Virus record (IMG/VR): IMGVR_UViG_3300007540_000127
Location: 1-22,327 of that record
Reading direction: 5' to 3' (one strand)
DNA length: 22,327 nt
Source: a virus
Shown: piece by piece, positions 21,599 through 22,327 of the stretch
How the letters are laid out: each line of letters starts with the position of its first letter
How positions within the stretch are numbered: position 1 is the stretch's first letter
Notes under the pieces: generated by a model
The model's input: only the letters and a program-made list of their open reading frames with translations
What the model was told of the DNA's origin: nothing
Databases searched by the model: none
Position numbers and translations under genes: made by a program

Positions 21599-21713
21599 TA
21601 GGAGCCTCCTTAGTGTTGACTTGTTCTTGTAGTTTGTCTACTTTTTTGTTGACATCCTTAAATGCTTCGTTTATCTGTTTAAGTACGTCGTTGAACTGTC
21701 GCTCTGTAATCAT
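21564..21713 (-). CDS. small coiled-coil protein after portal, 49 aa
   Basis: ATG at 21713 overlaps the portal stop (ATGA, 21710-21713) and TAG ends it at 21564-21566, 35 bases inside the DUF6321-like gene. The sequence MITERQFNDVLKQINEAFKD, then VNKKVDKLQEQVNTKE, has a heptad pattern (I, F, V, L, I, F, V, V, L, V), so a short coiled coil is likely, followed by a basic tail SKKTRPKTS. Function unknown. The stop/start coupling with the portal supports it being translated. Confidence 0.7.
   Translation of the reverse strand: MITERQFNDVLKQINEAFKDVNKKVDKLQEQVNTKEAPSASKKTRPKTS
21605..21612 (-). promoter_or_regulatory. strong ribosome binding site deciding a GTG start
   Basis: On the - strand TAAGGAGG ends six bases before GTG at 21598. 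It lies inside the coding sequence of the 49-residue gene, where its codons read K-E-A, and fixes the start of the 97-residue gene. Confidence 0.8.
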
Positions 21714-22327
21714 TGTGGCAATTGTCCCATATTAGGTTGCATTGGAGGTCGTGCTTGTGGTTGTGCCTGTGGTGCTGGTTGTTCTACGTTGCCTTCCTTA
21801 ACGGCTACCTCACGCTCCTTGAGTAGCTGCTTAGAGATTTCAAGGCGCTTCTTAAACTCTTTGTCGTCCGCATCCCCTGCATCTAAGTTAGCTGTTACAG
21901 CCTTAATACGGTCAATCTCAAGCTCTTGTGGTACAGCCTGTGCTTCAGCCATAGCTTTGGCAGCACGTGCCTGAGACTCTTGAGCCTGTCCGTTAAGGGC
22001 AGCAGTCTGTGAAGCTTGGAACTGCAACTGAGCTTGCTGTGAAGCCTGTTGAGCCTGTTGTGCTTCTGGGTTAGGCTGATTGGCTTGGTCAAGCTTGGCA
22101 ATAAGTTCTTCACGGTTGGACAAGTTCATGTTCTCAACAATGGACTTAATCAGCTCAGGATACATTGGGGTCTCAGGAGACATGGTTTGTAATAACTGTA
22201 CAAGCTGTGTGACTTCATACTCACGGGCAATAATACCTAGAGAGCTGGATACGTCAAACTTATAGTCAGCCACTGGGTACAACTCAGGCTCAAACTGCAT
22301 ATAGCGATGAGCAGCCTTGGTTACCAG
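21710..22327 (-). CDS. portal protein, C-terminal part (gene continues beyond window)
   Basis: The frame is open through the right edge: codons upstream of the first internal ATG at 22300 read LVTKAAHRY, so 205 residues are visible and the true start is outside. The visible part opens with LVTKAAHRYMQFEPELYPVA, then SSSLGIIAREYEVTQLVQLLQTMSPETPMYP and ENMNLSNREELIAKLDQA, typical of the P22-type/podovirus portal's crown region. It ends in a Q/A-rich helical section (QQAQQASQQAQLQFQASQ) and a P/Q-rich tail. The portal is the ring through which DNA is packaged and ejected; the Q/A helix fits the barrel of P22-like portals. Position before scaffold and capsid is standard. Confidence 0.8.
   Translation of the reverse strand: MVTKAAHRYMQFEPELYPVADYKFDVSSSLGIIAREYEVTQLVQLLQTMSPETPMYPELIKSIVENMNLSNREELIAKLDQANQPNPEAQQAQQASQQAQLQFQASQTAALNGQAQESQARAAKAMAEAQAVPQELEIDRIKAVTANLDAGDADDKEFKKRLEISKQLLKEREVAVKEGNVEQPAPQAQPQARPPMQPNMGQLPQ

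Noticed and set aside
1-22327. tRNA genes, insertion sequences, integrase or attachment site
   Set aside because: No cloverleaf-type sequence, transposase, recombinase motif or flanking inverted/direct repeat pair was seen on either strand.

Overview
The window is a piece of a double-stranded DNA bacteriophage genome, most likely a podovirus with a short tail. It is not bacterial chromosome: there are no rRNA, tRNA or housekeeping genes, genes are tightly packed with start/stop overlaps, and there is a portal, scaffold, capsid, tail adaptor, nozzle and ejection-protein series. The adenosylcobalamin-dependent ribonucleotide reductase, the T7 endonuclease I-like resolvase and the fibre style (DDLEIYHDGS, MRIDSSGN, KLDGIEAGADVTD motifs) are typical of phages of aquatic and marine bacteria, including the HMO-2011-like and cobavirus/SIO1-like groups. 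That placement is inference from remembered family features, not from a search.

Left arm (1-4264, + strand): the end of an unseen upstream gene, a Cas4/RecB-like PD-(D/E)XK exonuclease, an endonuclease I-type Holliday junction resolvase, five small proteins (one with a DUF3310 domain) and a class II ribonucleotide reductase. These genes overlap or nearly touch and read as one replication/nucleotide-metabolism operon. It ends at a strong rho-independent terminator at 4239-4264.

Right arm (4263-22327, - strand, read from right to left): portal C-terminus, three small proteins, a consensus sigma70 promoter (21067-21095), two more small proteins (one an FmdB-like zinc ribbon), scaffold, major capsid protein, a terminator hairpin, tail fibre, a beta-propeller protein, a tail-assembly-chaperone-like protein, a small unknown, two small membrane proteins (putative lysis proteins), a second consensus promoter (13866-13894), a 932-residue acidic repeat protein, the tail adaptor, the tail nozzle and three putative internal/ejection proteins. 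The two arms converge at about 4263. Portal, scaffold and capsid build the head, adaptor and nozzle close it, fibre and propeller probably contact the host, and the last three plus perhaps the 932-residue protein are probably ejected or structural. The terminase, polymerase, endolysin and any phage RNA polymerase are not in the window.

Most notable: (i) I found no GATC tetranucleotide in the whole 22.3 kb, where roughly 80-90 would be expected; (ii) the 932-residue protein has about 325 residues without a single K, R or H, containing 11-residue hendecad repeats and four copies of a VDPxDDxLD motif; (iii) two perfect TTGACA-N17-TATAAT promoters on the late strand, one of them abutting the start codon of the holin-like gene. 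No known defence or mobile system was recognised; there is no CRISPR array, insertion sequence or integrase.
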